Positions 25,339 to 35,963 are shown, counted from the stretch's first letter. The stretch is DNA of 64,000 nucleotides from Burkholderiales bacterium PBB1 (GCA_002255905.1 NKIN01000007.1:1-64000), one strand, 5' to 3'. Notes: generated by a model from the sequence alone, not told the origin. Translations and numbers: made by a program.

Positions 25339-26562
25339 ATGAACGTATTGACGACGGTGTTGGACAGTCTTTTGAACTGGCTGGCCAACGGCTTGATTGA
25401 AACCACTTGGTGGCAGGTGGTCCTGTATGCGTTGCTGACAACGCACATCACGATCGCAGCCGTGACGATCTTCCTGCACCGATCGCAGGCACATCGTTCA
25501 CTCGACCTGCACGCGATTCCATCGCATTTCTTCCGGCTGTGGCTGTGGTTGGGAACGGGTCAGGTCACCAAGGAATGGGTGGCTGTGCACCGCAAGCACC
25601 ATGCGAAGTGCGAAACGACAGACGATCCTCACAGTCCTCAAACCCGCGGCATCAAGACCGTGCTGCTGACCGGCGCGGAGCTGTACAGGGTTGAAACGAA
25701 GAACACGGAAACCCTGGCGAAGTACGGGATGGGCACGCCGGACGACTGGCTGGAACGCAATCTCTACACCCGTTACAGCTGGCAGGGCGTCGGCGTGATG
25801 ATGCTGATCGACCTGGCGCTGTTCGGTGCCGCAGGCTTGGCGGTCTGGGCCGTGCAGATGGCGTGGATCCCGATCACGGCGGCCGGCATCATCAATGGCC
25901 TCGGCCACTGGTGGGGTTACCGCAATTTCGAGGCGCAAGACGCATCGACCAACATTTCTCCGTGGGGCATCATTATTGGCGGCGAAGAGCTGCACAACAA
26001 CCACCACACGTACCCGACTTCGGCCAAGCTGTCGGTCAAGCCGTACGAATTCGATATTGGCTGGATGTACATCCGTGCGATGGAAATGATCGGATGGGCC
26101 AAGGTGCGCAAGACGGCTCCGCAGCTGAAGTTGGGCACCATCAAGCCGGTTGCCGATTCAAAGACGCTGGAGGCGATCATCGCCAACCGCTACGAGGTGA
26201 TGGCCAAATACGCCAGCCACCTGCGCGACGAATGCCGCAGCGAACTCGCGCGTTTGAAGGCCGAGGGCGCCGAGAACAGTGCTCGCTGGAAGGACATGCA
26301 TCTGGCCCAGCGCTGGCTGCACCGTGATCACGACAAGATCCCCCAAGGCGTGCAGGAGCGGGTGACTGCGGTGTGTGCACAAAGTGCCGCGCTGTCCAAG
26401 CTGGTGACGATGCGCGAGGAATTGCGTGGCCTGTGGACACGCACCAACGTCTCGGCCGACCAGCTGGTGATCGACCTGCAGGCGTGGTGCAAGAAGGCCG
26501 AGGACAGCGGCATCACCGCGCTGCAGGAATTCGCGCTGAAGCTGCGCGCGGCGCACGCCTGA
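25339..26562 (+). CDS. Acyl-CoA/acyl-lipid delta-9 type fatty acid desaturase
   Basis: A 407-residue integral membrane di-iron desaturase. Three histidine boxes are present: HRSQAHRSLDLH (about residues 50-61), VAVHRKHHAKCE (about 88) and ELHNNHHTYPTS (about 222). Membrane segments flank them (VVLYALLTTHITIAAVTIFL; GVGVMMLIDLALFGAAGLAVWAV). The C-terminal 130 residues form a charged, probably cytosolic helical extension (RLKAEGAENSARWKDMHLAQRWL) longer than in typical relatives. It introduces a cis double bond for membrane fluidity. Upstream, TACAAT (about 25298) follows a GGCGCCGGGCGGCGCC palindrome. It ends at a strong shared terminator. Confidence 0.9.
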   Translation: MNVLTTVLDSLLNWLANGLIETTWWQVVLYALLTTHITIAAVTIFLHRSQAHRSLDLHAIPSHFFRLWLWLGTGQVTKEWVAVHRKHHAKCETTDDPHSPQTRGIKTVLLTGAELYRVETKNTETLAKYGMGTPDDWLERNLYTRYSWQGVGVMMLIDLALFGAAGLAVWAVQMAWIPITAAGIINGLGHWWGYRNFEAQDASTNISPWGIIIGGEELHNNHHTYPTSAKLSVKPYEFDIGWMYIRAMEMIGWAKVRKTAPQLKLGTIKPVADSKTLEAIIANRYEVMAKYASHLRDECRSELARLKAEGAENSARWKDMHLAQRWLHRDHDKIPQGVQERVTAVCAQSAALSKLVTMREELRGLWTRTNVSADQLVIDLQAWCKKAEDSGITALQEFALKLRAAHA

Positions 26563-26580
26563 CGGCCGCTCGGCAGACAA

Positions 26581-26611
26581 AAAAACGCCCCGCAATGCGG
26601 GGCGTTTTGTT
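26581..26611. terminator. Strong bidirectional terminator, desaturase / rpmG
   Basis: AAAACGCCCCGC AAT GCGGGGCGTTTT is a perfect 12-bp stem (26582-26593 with 26597-26608) with a 3-nt loop and T/A runs on both sides, between convergent genes. It can serve both. Confidence 0.93.
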
Positions 26612-26628
26612 TTGTCAGGGCGAAGCGG

Positions 26629-26796
26629 TTACCGCAGCTTCGTCTCCTTGTACATCACATGCTTGCGTGCCTTCGGATCGAACTTCATGATTTCGATCTT
26701 CTCGGGCATGGTCTTCTTGTTCTTGTCGGTCGTGTAGAAATGACCGGTACCAGCTGACGATTCCAGCTTGATTTTTTCGCGTCCACCTTTTGCCAT
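26629..26796 (-). CDS. rpmG: 50S ribosomal protein L33
   Basis: The 55-residue product [20 protein letters not shown], then [20 protein letters not shown] and [13 protein letters not shown] is L33 without the zinc-binding cysteines (C- form). It is 13 bp downstream of rpmB, forming the usual rpmB-rpmG operon, and ends just before the 12-bp terminator. Confidence 0.97.
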   Translation of the reverse strand: MAKGGREKIKLESSAGTGHFYTTDKNKKTMPEKIEIMKFDPKARKHVMYKETKLR

Positions 26797-26809
26797 GATC
26801 CGCTCCTGG

Positions 26810-27043
26810 TCAGATTTCGCCGCGGGCGCGCAGGTCGGCGACGACCTTCTCGATGCCCACCTTGTCGATCAAGCGCAGTGCCGCGTTCGAGATGCGCAAG
26901 CGCACCCAGCGGTTCTCCGTTTCGAGCCAGAACCGGCGGTATTGCAGGTTCGGCAGGAAACGACGCTTGGTCTTGTTGTTCGCATGGGAAACATTGTTTC
27001 CCGACATCGGGCGCTTGCCCGTGACTTGACAGACGCGTGCCAT
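26810..27043 (-). CDS. rpmB: 50S ribosomal protein L28
   Basis: The 77-residue product [20 protein letters not shown], then [19 protein letters not shown] and [21 protein letters not shown] is a canonical L28. GGAGC lies six bases ahead of the ATG. The promoter is at 27178-27191. Confidence 0.97.
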   Translation of the reverse strand: MARVCQVTGKRPMSGNNVSHANNKTKRRFLPNLQYRRFWLETENRWVRLRISNAALRLIDKVGIEKVVADLRARGEI

Positions 27044-27177
27044 GACGCTGCTCCAATAGGTTCGTGTTTCAGGTTTCGCTGATGCGGCACGCCCCTGGGC
27101 GTCGGCTGCATCGTGGCTTGCGCCCACGTGGCCGCTGCACCACGACCCTCGAATCACCGAGGTCCCAAGCACAGCGA

Positions 27178-27191
27178 AGCCCGCGAGTATA
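27178..27191 (-). promoter_or_regulatory. rpmB-rpmG promoter: -10 and discriminator
   Basis: The minus strand reads TATACTCGCGGGCT, identical over 14 bases to the rpsT promoter at 7894-7881. The -35 region is weak and lies against the 3' end of trxB. The leader to rpmB would be about 135 nt; I see no reading frame in it. Confidence 0.6.
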
Positions 27192-27230
27192 ACCGGCTTC
27201 GGCGTTCCGGGGCCTGAATGCGCCTCCAGA

Positions 27231-28208
<978 letters not shown>

Positions 28209-28341
28209 TCAGTTTGACATGCCATCCTGAAGCTGCGTTACAGGCCGTTAGCAGCCAATCAATGAAGACAATAGAGAACTTTCTTATGTCCAGTGAATTT
28301 CTCACAAGTCCTGCCGATAACCGCAGCAAAGGAGCTCCACG

Positions 28342-29004
28342 ATGGCCATGCTTTCCAATCTCGACCTGATCCGGCGCGTGCCGATCTTCTCGCTGCTGAC
28401 CAACGACCAGGCGCAGGGCATTGCCGATGCGGTCGTCAAGCGCCGCTATCGGCGTGGCGAACTGGTGGTGGAGCACGGCAAGAAGTCAAATGCCCTGTTC
28501 ATTCTTCTGACCGGCCGGGCTCGCGTGTTGACCGCCGACTCCCGCGGTCGCGAGGTGATCCTCGCTGTGCTGGAGTCCGGGGACTACGTCGGCGAGATGA
28601 GCCTGATCGACAACGAGCCGCATTCGGCCACGGTGCGCGCCGAAATCCAGACCGACATGCTGATCCTGGGTCGCCCGGAGTTCGCTCGCTGCCTGCCCGA
28701 AAACTCCAGCCTGTCCTACGCGATCATGCGGGGCCTGGTCGCAAGGCTGCGCAGCGCCGACCGGCAGATCGAGTCGCTGGCGCTGCTCGACGTTTACGGC
28801 CGCGTGGCACGTTCGCTGCTCGACATGGCGGACACGATCGGCGAGGTCAAGATCATCCGAAACAAGGTCTCGCGGCAGGATCTGGCCAAGGTGGTTGGCG
28901 CCTCGCGCGAGATGGTCAGCCGGGTCATGAAAGACCTGGAAGAGCGCGGCATGATCGAGACGCAGGACAACGGCTCGGTGATCCTGAAAGAGCGTCTGAC
29001 CTGA
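28342..29004 (+). CDS. Crp/Fnr-family transcriptional regulator
   Basis: A 220-residue regulator with an N-terminal cyclic-nucleotide-binding fold ([46 protein letters not shown]) and a C-terminal winged helix ([34 protein letters not shown]). [15 protein letters not shown] resembles the phosphate-binding cassette of CRP, and the recognition helix [13 protein letters not shown] resembles CRP. There is no FNR-type cysteine cluster, so the ligand may be a cyclic nucleotide or none. AAAGGAG lies ahead of ATG. It lies between trxB (divergent) and ftsK; a GC hairpin (GCGGCAG...CTGCCGC) separates it from ftsK. Confidence 0.88.
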   Translation: MAMLSNLDLIRRVPIFSLLTNDQAQGIADAVVKRRYRRGELVVEHGKKSNALFILLTGRARVLTADSRGREVILAVLESGDYVGEMSLIDNEPHSATVRAEIQTDMLILGRPEFARCLPENSSLSYAIMRGLVARLRSADRQIESLALLDVYGRVARSLLDMADTIGEVKIIRNKVSRQDLAKVVGASREMVSRVMKDLEERGMIETQDNGSVILKERLT

Positions 29005-29050
29005 CACGTGCGGCAGCGGCTGCTGCTGCCGCTTCGGCCACAATGAGCGG

Positions 29051-31447
29051 ATGACATTTCCGCTCGGCTCGCTGCGCACGTCCGCGGCAGATTCCTCCCC
29101 GGGTGCGGGCCTCGCCGCAGGTGATTCCCGTGCACGCGATGACGCCCGCGGGACACTCAGATCCTTCGCCCACGGCGCCGATTGGCGGCGGCAGGCTCGC
29201 GTCCTGATCGGTGGCGTGTTGTGGCTGCTGGTGCTGATCGCGATGGTCACTCACCACCCGCTCGACGCGGCGTTTTCCACCTCGGGCTCGGGTGAGGCAG
29301 CCCGCAACAGCGTGGGCGCGCTGGGCGCATGGGCGTCCGATCTGATGTTGTTCCTGTTCGGCTTTTCCGCCTGGTGGCTGATCGCGCTGGGGCTGCACCG
29401 CTGGCTGGCCGCGCTCGCCGACCTGCTGCGGCGCGGCAGTGCGGACACACCCATCGCCACGCCGGTGCGCACGGGTTGGCCATCATGGGTGTCGTGGTTG
29501 GGCTTGGCGCTGCTGCTGTCGGCCAGCACCTCGCTCGAATGGACCCGGATGTATCACGCCGAGGCACAGCTGCCGGGCGGCCACGCCGGCGGCGTGCTCG
29601 GCTACCTGCTCGGCTCAGTCAGCATGAAGGGCCTGGGGTTTGCGGGCTCCGGTGTGCTGTGGATCGCCACGCTGGTGGCGGGCGTCTCGCTGGCCTTCCG
29701 CTTTTCCTGGCTGCAACTGGCTGACGCGATCGGCGAGCGGCTCGATGCCTGGCGCGACAGCCGCGTCGAGCGCATCGAGCGGGCTGAAGACATCCGCTTG
29801 GGCGAGCAGGCGCTGCGCGAACGCGAAGACATCGCCGAGGTCGAGCATGAACTGAGCGAAGACCACGCGCCCATCGTCATTGCGGCGCCGGTGGTCGAGG
29901 TGCCGAAGAGCGACCGGGTGGTGAAGGAGCGGCAGAAGCCGCTGTTCGTCGAACTGGCCGACACCAAGCTGCCGCAGGTCGATCTGCTCGATGCGGCGCC
30001 AAGCCGTACCGAGACGGTCTCGCTCGAGACGCTGGAGATGACGTCGCGGCTGATCGAGAAGAAGCTCAAGGACTTCGGTGTCGAAGTGCGGGTGGTGGCC
30101 GCGTCGCCCGGTCCGGTGATCACGCGTTACGAGATCGAACCCGCCACCGGGGTCAAGGGATCGCAGGTGCTGGGTCTGGCCAAGGACCTGGCGCGCAGCC
30201 TGAGCCTGGTCAGCATTCGTGTGGTCGAGACCATTCCGGGCAAGACGACGATGGCGCTCGAGTTGCCCAACGCGCGGCGCCAGACGATCTATCTGTCCGA
30301 AATCCTCGGTTCGCAGGCCTACAACGGCGCCTCGTCGATGCTGACCATGGGACTGGGCAAGGACATCGTCGGCGCACCGGTCGTCGCCGACCTGGCCAAG
30401 ATGCCGCATTGCCTGGTCGCCGGCACCACCGGCTCCGGCAAGTCGGTGGGCATCAACGCGATGATCCTGAGCCTGCTCTACAAGGCCGAAGCGCGTGATG
30501 TCCGGCTGATCCTGATCGATCCCAAGATGCTCGAGATGAGCGTCTACGAAGGCATCCCTCACCTGCTGTGCCCGGTCGTCATCGACATGAAGCAGGCCGC
30601 CAACGCGCTGAACTGGGCGGTGGGCGAGATGGAGCGGCGCTACAAGCTGATGAGCAAGCTGGGCGTGCGCAATCTGGCGGGCTACAACAAGAAGATCGAT
30701 GAAGCGGTGGAGCGTGGCGAGACCTTGCCCAACCCCTTCAGCCTGACGCCGGAGTTGCCCGAACCGCTGCAGCGCCTGCCGCATGTCGTGATCGTCATCG
30801 ACGAGCTGGCCGACCTGATGATGGTGATCGGCAAGAAGATCGAAGAGCTGATCGCGCGCTTGGCGCAGAAGGCCCGTGCGGCCGGCATCCATTTGATCCT
30901 GGCAACGCAGCGGCCGAGCGTCGATGTGATCACCGGCCTGATCAAGGCCAACATCCCGACCCGTATCGCGTTCTCGGTCGGCTCCAAGATCGACAGCCGC
31001 ACCATCCTCGACCAGATGGGCGCCGAAGCACTGCTGGGCATGGGCGACATGCTCTACATGGCCTCAGGGACTGGCCTGCCGATCCGTGTGCATGGCGCGT
31101 TCGTCAGCGACGACGAGGTGCACCGCGTCGTCGCCTACCTGAAGAGCCAGGGCGAGCCCAACTACATCGAAGGCATCCTCGAAGGGGGCACGCTCGATGG
31201 CGACTCGGGCGAGATCGCCGTCAACGACGGCGGTGGGCCCGGCAATGAAAGCGATCCGATGTACGACAACGCCGTGGCCATCGTGCTGCAGCACAAGCGC
31301 GCCTCGATCTCGCTGGTGCAGCGCCACCTGCGCATCGGTTACAACCGCGCCGCGCGGCTGCTGGAACAAATGGAGAAATCGGGGCTCGTATCCAGCATGG
31401 GCACCAACGGCAACCGCGACATCATCGTTCCGGCGCGCAGCGAATGA
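29051..31447 (+). CDS. ftsK: DNA translocase FtsK
   Basis: A 798-residue septal DNA pump that segregates the chromosome terminus. Four membrane segments fill the first 240 residues ([64 protein letters not shown]). A short linker leads to the alpha domain ([16 protein letters not shown]), the motor with Walker [20 protein letters not shown] and Walker [16 protein letters not shown], and the C-terminal gamma winged helix ([25 protein letters not shown]) that reads KOPS. The linker is much shorter than in E. coli. It overlaps lolA by 4 bp. Confidence 0.96.
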   Translation: MTFPLGSLRTSAADSSPGAGLAAGDSRARDDARGTLRSFAHGADWRRQARVLIGGVLWLLVLIAMVTHHPLDAAFSTSGSGEAARNSVGALGAWASDLMLFLFGFSAWWLIALGLHRWLAALADLLRRGSADTPIATPVRTGWPSWVSWLGLALLLSASTSLEWTRMYHAEAQLPGGHAGGVLGYLLGSVSMKGLGFAGSGVLWIATLVAGVSLAFRFSWLQLADAIGERLDAWRDSRVERIERAEDIRLGEQALREREDIAEVEHELSEDHAPIVIAAPVVEVPKSDRVVKERQKPLFVELADTKLPQVDLLDAAPSRTETVSLETLEMTSRLIEKKLKDFGVEVRVVAASPGPVITRYEIEPATGVKGSQVLGLAKDLARSLSLVSIRVVETIPGKTTMALELPNARRQTIYLSEILGSQAYNGASSMLTMGLGKDIVGAPVVADLAKMPHCLVAGTTGSGKSVGINAMILSLLYKAEARDVRLILIDPKMLEMSVYEGIPHLLCPVVIDMKQAANALNWAVGEMERRYKLMSKLGVRNLAGYNKKIDEAVERGETLPNPFSLTPELPEPLQRLPHVVIVIDELADLMMVIGKKIEELIARLAQKARAAGIHLILATQRPSVDVITGLIKANIPTRIAFSVGSKIDSRTILDQMGAEALLGMGDMLYMASGTGLPIRVHGAFVSDDEVHRVVAYLKSQGEPNYIEGILEGGTLDGDSGEIAVNDGGGPGNESDPMYDNAVAIVLQHKRASISLVQRHLRIGYNRAARLLEQMEKSGLVSSMGTNGNRDIIVPARSE

Positions 31448-32064
31448 AGCCTGCGCTGGGGGCTTTGCTGGCCTGGGGTGCGTTGGCGCTCGCTCCGGTG
31501 GCTGCTCATGCCGACGCGGTCGATGCATTGAAGGCGTTCGTTCAGCAGGTGAAGACCGGCCGCGCCGCGTTCACCCAGACCGTCAGCTCGCCTGATGGGG
31601 CCAAGACCAAGACATCGAGTGGCAGCTTCGAGTTCGCCCGCCCGGATCGTTTTCGCTTCTCTTACACCAAGCCGTTCGAGCAGCTGATCGTCGCCGACGG
31701 GCAGAAGGTCTGGATCTACGACAGCGACCTGAACCAGGTCAGCAGCCGCAAGTTCACGCAGGCGATTGGCGCGACACCGGCAGCCTTGCTGGCCGGCGGC
31801 GACCTCAGCCGCGATTTCGATCTGGTGGCCGAGCCGTCGAAAGACGGGCTCGATTGGGCGAAGGCCACACCGAAAGCCAAGGACGGCGCGTTCGAGTCGA
31901 TGCGCATCGGTTTCAAGGGCAAGCAACTTGCCGCGGTCGAGATCACCGACAACTTTTCTCAGCGTTCGCGGCTGACGTTCACACAGTTCAGTGCCAACCT
32001 CGAACTGCCGGCCGAGAGTTTCAAGTTCGTCATTCCGAAGGGCGTCGATGTCCTCGAGCAGTGA
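31444..32064 (+). CDS. lolA: Outer-membrane lipoprotein carrier LolA
   Basis: A 206-residue periplasmic chaperone that ferries lipoproteins from LolCDE to the outer membrane. The signal peptide [23 protein letters not shown] is cleaved before [24 protein letters not shown]. The half-barrel motif [34 protein letters not shown] is diagnostic. ATG overlaps the ftsK stop (ATGA). The ftsK-lolA-rarA order is conserved among beta- and gammaproteobacteria. Confidence 0.95.
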   Translation: MKPALGALLAWGALALAPVAAHADAVDALKAFVQQVKTGRAAFTQTVSSPDGAKTKTSSGSFEFARPDRFRFSYTKPFEQLIVADGQKVWIYDSDLNQVSSRKFTQAIGATPAALLAGGDLSRDFDLVAEPSKDGLDWAKATPKAKDGAFESMRIGFKGKQLAAVEITDNFSQRSRLTFTQFSANLELPAESFKFVIPKGVDVLEQ

Positions 32065-32099
32065 GGCTGCGGTGAGGGCGTTCGGCAAAGGACGCCGGC

Positions 32100-33416
32100 G
32101 TGGCTGACCTTTTCGCGACGGCGCCCACCGCGCCGTGGGCCGAGGCCCTGCGGCCGACCACCCTGGACGAGGTCATCGGGCAGTCGCACCTGATCGGCGC
32201 GGGCAAGCCGCTGAGGCTGGCCTTCGAATCGGGCAAGCCGCACTCGATGATCCTGTGGGGGCCGCCCGGCGTCGGAAAGACGACGCTGGCCCGGCTGACG
32301 GCTTCTGCCTTCCAGTACGAATTCATCGCCTTGTCGGCCGTGTTCTCGGGGGTCAAGGACATCCGTGAGGCGATGACGCAGGCCGAGCAGAACCTCGCGC
32401 AGGGCCGCAAGACGATCCTGTTCGTGGACGAAATCCACCGCTTCAACAAGAGCCAGCAGGATGGGCTGCTGCCGTTTGTCGAGTCGGGGCTGGTCGTGCT
32501 GATCGGCGCAACGACGGAGAACCCATCGTTCGAGGTCAACTCGGCGCTGTTGTCGCGCGCACAGGTGTATGTGCTGCAAGCCCTGACCGACGAGGAGCTG
32601 CGGCAGCTGTTCCAGCGAGCCCACGACGCCTTCATGGCCGCGCTCAGTTTCGAAGACACGGCTGTCGAGGTGCTGGTGGGTTACGCCGATGGCGATGCCC
32701 GGCGCTTGTTGAACCTGCTGGAGCAAACCGATACCGCGGCACGTGCGGCGGCGGTGTCGTCCATCGATGCCCCGTTTGTCAAGAACGCGTTGACTGCCAG
32801 CGGGCGACGGTTCGACAAGGGCGGCGAGCATTTCTACGATCAGATTTCGGCCTTGCACAAGTCGGTGCGTGGGTCCAATCCCGACGGTGCGTTGTACTGG
32901 CTGTGCCGGATGCTCGATGGCGGTGCTGACCCGCGATACCTGTCTCGCCGCATCGTGCGCATGGCCTGGGAAGACATCGGTCTGGCCGATCCCCGTGCGA
33001 TGCAGATCGCCAACGACGCCGCCACCACCTACGAACGCCTGGGCTCGCCGGAGGGTGAACTGGCGCTGGCGCAGGCGGTCATCTACTTGGCGGTGGCCGC
33101 GAAGAGCAATGCGGGCTACAAGGCTTACAAGCAAGCCAAGGCCTTCGTCAAGCACGACAAGTCGCGCGAGGTCCCGATCCATCTGCGCAACGCCCCGACG
33201 AAGCTGATGAAGGAACTCGGCTACGGCCACGAGTACCGCTATGCCCACGATGAGCCGCAGGCCTATGCCGCAGGCGAGACCTACCTGCCCGACGACATGC
33301 AGGATCCTGGCTGGTACCAGCCGGTCCCTCGCGGGCTGGAGGTCAAGATCGCCGAGAAGATGGCCTACCTGCGTCGTCTCGACGACGATGCGCGGAAGGC
33401 ACCTCCGTCCGACTGA
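32100..33416 (+). CDS. rarA: Replication-associated recombination protein A (MgsA/RarA)
   Basis: A 438-residue AAA+ clamp-loader-like ATPase acting at stalled forks. Walker A is LWGPPGVGKTTLARL, Walker B is ILFVDEIHRFNKSQQD, sensor 1 is LIGATTENPSFEVNSALLSRAQVY, and the C-terminal tetramerisation domain has HKSVRGSNPDGALYWLCRML and PVPRGLEVKIAEKMAYLR. The N-terminal WAEALRPTTLDEVIGQSHL is conserved. It starts at GTG 32100. It converges with opgH four bases later, with no obvious terminator. Confidence 0.95.
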   Translation: MADLFATAPTAPWAEALRPTTLDEVIGQSHLIGAGKPLRLAFESGKPHSMILWGPPGVGKTTLARLTASAFQYEFIALSAVFSGVKDIREAMTQAEQNLAQGRKTILFVDEIHRFNKSQQDGLLPFVESGLVVLIGATTENPSFEVNSALLSRAQVYVLQALTDEELRQLFQRAHDAFMAALSFEDTAVEVLVGYADGDARRLLNLLEQTDTAARAAAVSSIDAPFVKNALTASGRRFDKGGEHFYDQISALHKSVRGSNPDGALYWLCRMLDGGADPRYLSRRIVRMAWEDIGLADPRAMQIANDAATTYERLGSPEGELALAQAVIYLAVAAKSNAGYKAYKQAKAFVKHDKSREVPIHLRNAPTKLMKELGYGHEYRYAHDEPQAYAAGETYLPDDMQDPGWYQPVPRGLEVKIAEKMAYLRRLDDDARKAPPSD

Positions 33417-33420
33417 TTGA

Positions 33421-35763
33421 TCAGGTCGTCTGCGCCGAGGCCAGCCAGACACGTCGGCGCGCGCGCACCGGTGCTTGCGCTGTCGGCGAGCGCCAGGTGG
33501 CGTGAGCCGGTTCTGCCTGGGCCAGCAACTGGTCGCGCAGCCGCACCAGGTGTTGAGGCTCGCTGAGCAGGCGCATCTGGTCGCTCGCGTTCAGACTGTC
33601 GAGGTCGTGCGTGGCACGCAAGCGGCCCACCAGCTGGCGGCGAGCGCGCCCGCGCTGGCCCCACATCGTGCTGCGCGCGCCCATGGCCTTTTGCACCACG
33701 TCGAACAGCCACACGTTCTCCAGCGCATCGCGCCAGTTCGCAAAGCGGCTCTGACGACGCGCGTTCTGTCGGGCGTATGAGGCCGCTTCGCGCAGCACGG
33801 TCGGCGTGCGTGCTTCTTCGGGCGTGACGAGCAAGCCGAGTTGGCGCACCCGCTCTCCCAGCCCCGCGCGGCTGGTCAGCACCGCCAGCGGTACCGCGAG
33901 CAACAACGGAATGCCCACCGGCGCCAGCCACAGCAGCGTCGCCGGCGCCAGCATGAGTGCGGTGACGCCCAGCGCGAGCATCACCACGCCGATCAATGCA
34001 AAGCGGTTCGATGCATCGGCCCAGCCGATGTCGTTGGCTACACGCGGTGGTGACTTCCAATCCAGCTTCAGACCGGTCAGCGCGACGATGACGAACAGCG
34101 TGTGCGCCACCATCCGCAGCGGCGCCTGCAGTACCGACAGCGTGCCTTCCACCAGCGCGCCGCGCACCAGCGCTGCCGTGCCGCCATACAGCGCCTGTTC
34201 ACGCCGCAGCACGATGGTGACGACACCGAGGGCGCGCGGCATCACCAGCATCGCCAGCGTGCCGGCCCACAGCGCGATGATCTCGACGGGCACCACGGTG
34301 TCGGCACTGAAGGCCGGGTGACCGCCGAACAGCCACAAGGCCACGCCCAGCACCACATAAGCCAGCCACAGCGGCGCCGACAGGTAGGCCAATGCGCCGG
34401 TGACCAGCATCGCGCGGTGCACGCCGTGCAGGCCGGGCTCGGCCAGCAGCCGGGCGTTCTGCAGATTGCCCTGGCACCAGCGGCGGTCGCGCTGCAGTTC
34501 TTCCAGCAGGTTGGGCGGCTGCTGTTCGTAGCTGCCTTCGAGGTCGTTGACCAGCCACACGTGGTACCCGGCGCGGCGCATCAGTGCAGCTTCTACGAAG
34601 TCGTGCGACAGGATGTGGCCGCTCAACCCGCCGCGACCCGGCAGCGCGGCCAGCGCGCAGTGCTTCATGAAGGGCGCGACGCGCAGGATTGCGTTGTGGC
34701 CCCAGTAGTGCGACTCGCCCAGCTGCCAGAACTGCATGCCGGCGCTGAACAGTCGGCCGGTCACGCGGCCAGCGAACTGTTGGGCGCGCGCATGAATGGT
34801 CGACAGGCCGCTCGCTTGCGGCGCGGTCTGGATGATGCCGGCGTCGGGGTGGGCTTCCATCAGGCGCACCAGGCTCAGCAGGCAATCGCCGGTCATCACG
34901 CTGTCGGCGTCCAGCACCACCATGTAGCGGTAGTTCTTGCCCCAGCGGCGGCAGAAGTCGGCCACGTTGCCTGATTTGCGTTGGGTGCGGCGTTGGCGCC
35001 AGCGGTAGTGGATGCGCGTGCTGGTGCCCAGCGCGTCGCGCAGTTCAGCCCAGGCGGCCAGCTCGGCGGTGCGGATGGCCGGGTCACTGGTGTCGGACAG
35101 CAGGTACACATCGAACAACCGCGCACCGCCGGCGGCGATCAGCGATTCCACCGTGGCGCGCAACCCGGCGAACACGGTGGACACCTGCTCGTTGCAGATC
35201 GGCATGACCAGCGCCGTGCGCGCGTCGGCAGCGATCGGTGTGTGTGCCACCGATCGGCTCGAGAGCGCGTGGCGATCACCGCGCCACTGCACCCAGAAGC
35301 CCATCAGTGCGGTGTAGAAGCCCGCCGAGACCCAGCCGAACAGGATGGAGAACAAGCCGATCTGGGCCGTGCGCAGCCACGCGCTGTCATAGATTGGCAG
35401 CACGTGGTCCAGCATCGCGGTGGCACCCACCACCGATAGCGCGATCAACGCCAGCAGCGTGCGGCGACGTCGCGTGGCGGCTTGCTTCCAGGCGGTGCTG
35501 GCAGCGGCATCCGCGGGTGCGGGAGCCTCGTCATCGAAGGGGGTACGCAGAGAAGGCTGGCCTGCCAAGCGTGTCGCTACGGCGATCCAGCCATCGAGCA
35601 GCCCCCCCCAAAATCCTCGCCAAGGCCGGGCAGTCATCGAACCGCGGTTCATCGGCGGCATGCTCGCGCCTGTGCCCGGATTGGTGACGGATGCCGGGGC
35701 GGCCGAGCCGGTGCTGGCCTCGGTCCATGAACGATTCAGACGGGTGAGACGACGGTGGTTCAT
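33421..35763 (-). CDS. opgH: Osmoregulated periplasmic glucan glucosyltransferase OpgH/MdoH
   Basis: A GT2-family inner-membrane glucosyltransferase, about 780 residues, that polymerises the beta-glucan backbone from UDP-glucose. Its catalytic parts are YMVVLDADSVMTGD (DxD) and LQRDRRWCQGNLQNARLL (Q/RxxRW), with membrane segments at both ends (LLALIALSVVGATAML; IGLFSILFGWVSAGFYTALMGF; LALGVTALMLAPATLLWL). In E. coli OpgH also inhibits FtsZ when UDP-glucose is high. No opgG adjoins it, unlike the usual opgGH operon. The start ATG 35763 lacks a visible Shine-Dalgarno, and Met codons at residues 35, 38 and 43 are alternatives. Sigma-54, IHF and GlrR-type sites lie directly upstream. Confidence 0.93.
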   Translation of the reverse strand: MNHRRLTRLNRSWTEASTGSAAPASVTNPGTGASMPPMNRGSMTARPWRGFWGGLLDGWIAVATRLAGQPSLRTPFDDEAPAPADAAASTAWKQAATRRRRTLLALIALSVVGATAMLDHVLPIYDSAWLRTAQIGLFSILFGWVSAGFYTALMGFWVQWRGDRHALSSRSVAHTPIAADARTALVMPICNEQVSTVFAGLRATVESLIAAGGARLFDVYLLSDTSDPAIRTAELAAWAELRDALGTSTRIHYRWRQRRTQRKSGNVADFCRRWGKNYRYMVVLDADSVMTGDCLLSLVRLMEAHPDAGIIQTAPQASGLSTIHARAQQFAGRVTGRLFSAGMQFWQLGESHYWGHNAILRVAPFMKHCALAALPGRGGLSGHILSHDFVEAALMRRAGYHVWLVNDLEGSYEQQPPNLLEELQRDRRWCQGNLQNARLLAEPGLHGVHRAMLVTGALAYLSAPLWLAYVVLGVALWLFGGHPAFSADTVVPVEIIALWAGTLAMLVMPRALGVVTIVLRREQALYGGTAALVRGALVEGTLSVLQAPLRMVAHTLFVIVALTGLKLDWKSPPRVANDIGWADASNRFALIGVVMLALGVTALMLAPATLLWLAPVGIPLLLAVPLAVLTSRAGLGERVRQLGLLVTPEEARTPTVLREAASYARQNARRQSRFANWRDALENVWLFDVVQKAMGARSTMWGQRGRARRQLVGRLRATHDLDSLNASDQMRLLSEPQHLVRLRDQLLAQAEPAHATWRSPTAQAPVRARRRVWLASAQTT

Positions 35764-35795
35764 CGGGCGCTCGAAGGGAGGATGAACCCCTCAGC

Positions 35796-35810
35796 GCAAC
35801 GTGCATGCCA
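35796..35810 (-). promoter_or_regulatory. Sigma-54 (-24/-12) promoter of opgH
   Basis: The minus strand reads TGGCATGCACGTTGC, matching the sigma-54 consensus TGGCAC-N5-TTGC with one change (T for C) and exact 5-bp spacing. Transcription would start near 35784, about 21 nt before the opgH ATG. The upstream gene on the same strand encodes a sigma-54-dependent activator. Confidence 0.72.
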
Positions 35811-35829
35811 GTGTAGAAAGCGCCTTATG

Positions 35830-35842
35830 AATCAAGCACTTG
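35830..35842 (+). promoter_or_regulatory. IHF-type site between activator site and sigma-54 promoter
   Basis: AATCAAGCACTTG fits WATCAANNNNTTR at every fixed position. It is centred near -52 relative to the inferred opgH start, the usual place for an IHF bend that brings a distant activator to sigma-54 polymerase. The motif is degenerate enough that position is the main support. Confidence 0.55.
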
Positions 35843-35904
35843 AGCCAGAAAATCGGCGCGGCGTCGCCGTAGTCCGGGTTTTCACGGTCTCCAACCTTGT
35901 TTTT

Positions 35905-35922
35905 TGTCCCGGATCAGCGACA
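35905..35922. promoter_or_regulatory. GlrR (QseF) binding site upstream of opgH
   Basis: TGTCCCGGATCAGCGACA is an exact TGTC-N10-GACA, the recognition pattern described for enterobacterial GlrR. It is centred about 130 bp upstream of the inferred opgH transcription start, a normal enhancer distance. The glrR homologue ends 42 bp away. Only one perfect copy is visible; nothing else in the 200-bp gap is assigned. Confidence 0.65.
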
Positions 35923-35963
35923 CGTGGCCGCCATAGAGATCGCAAGTCTTTGATTTACAAGGA

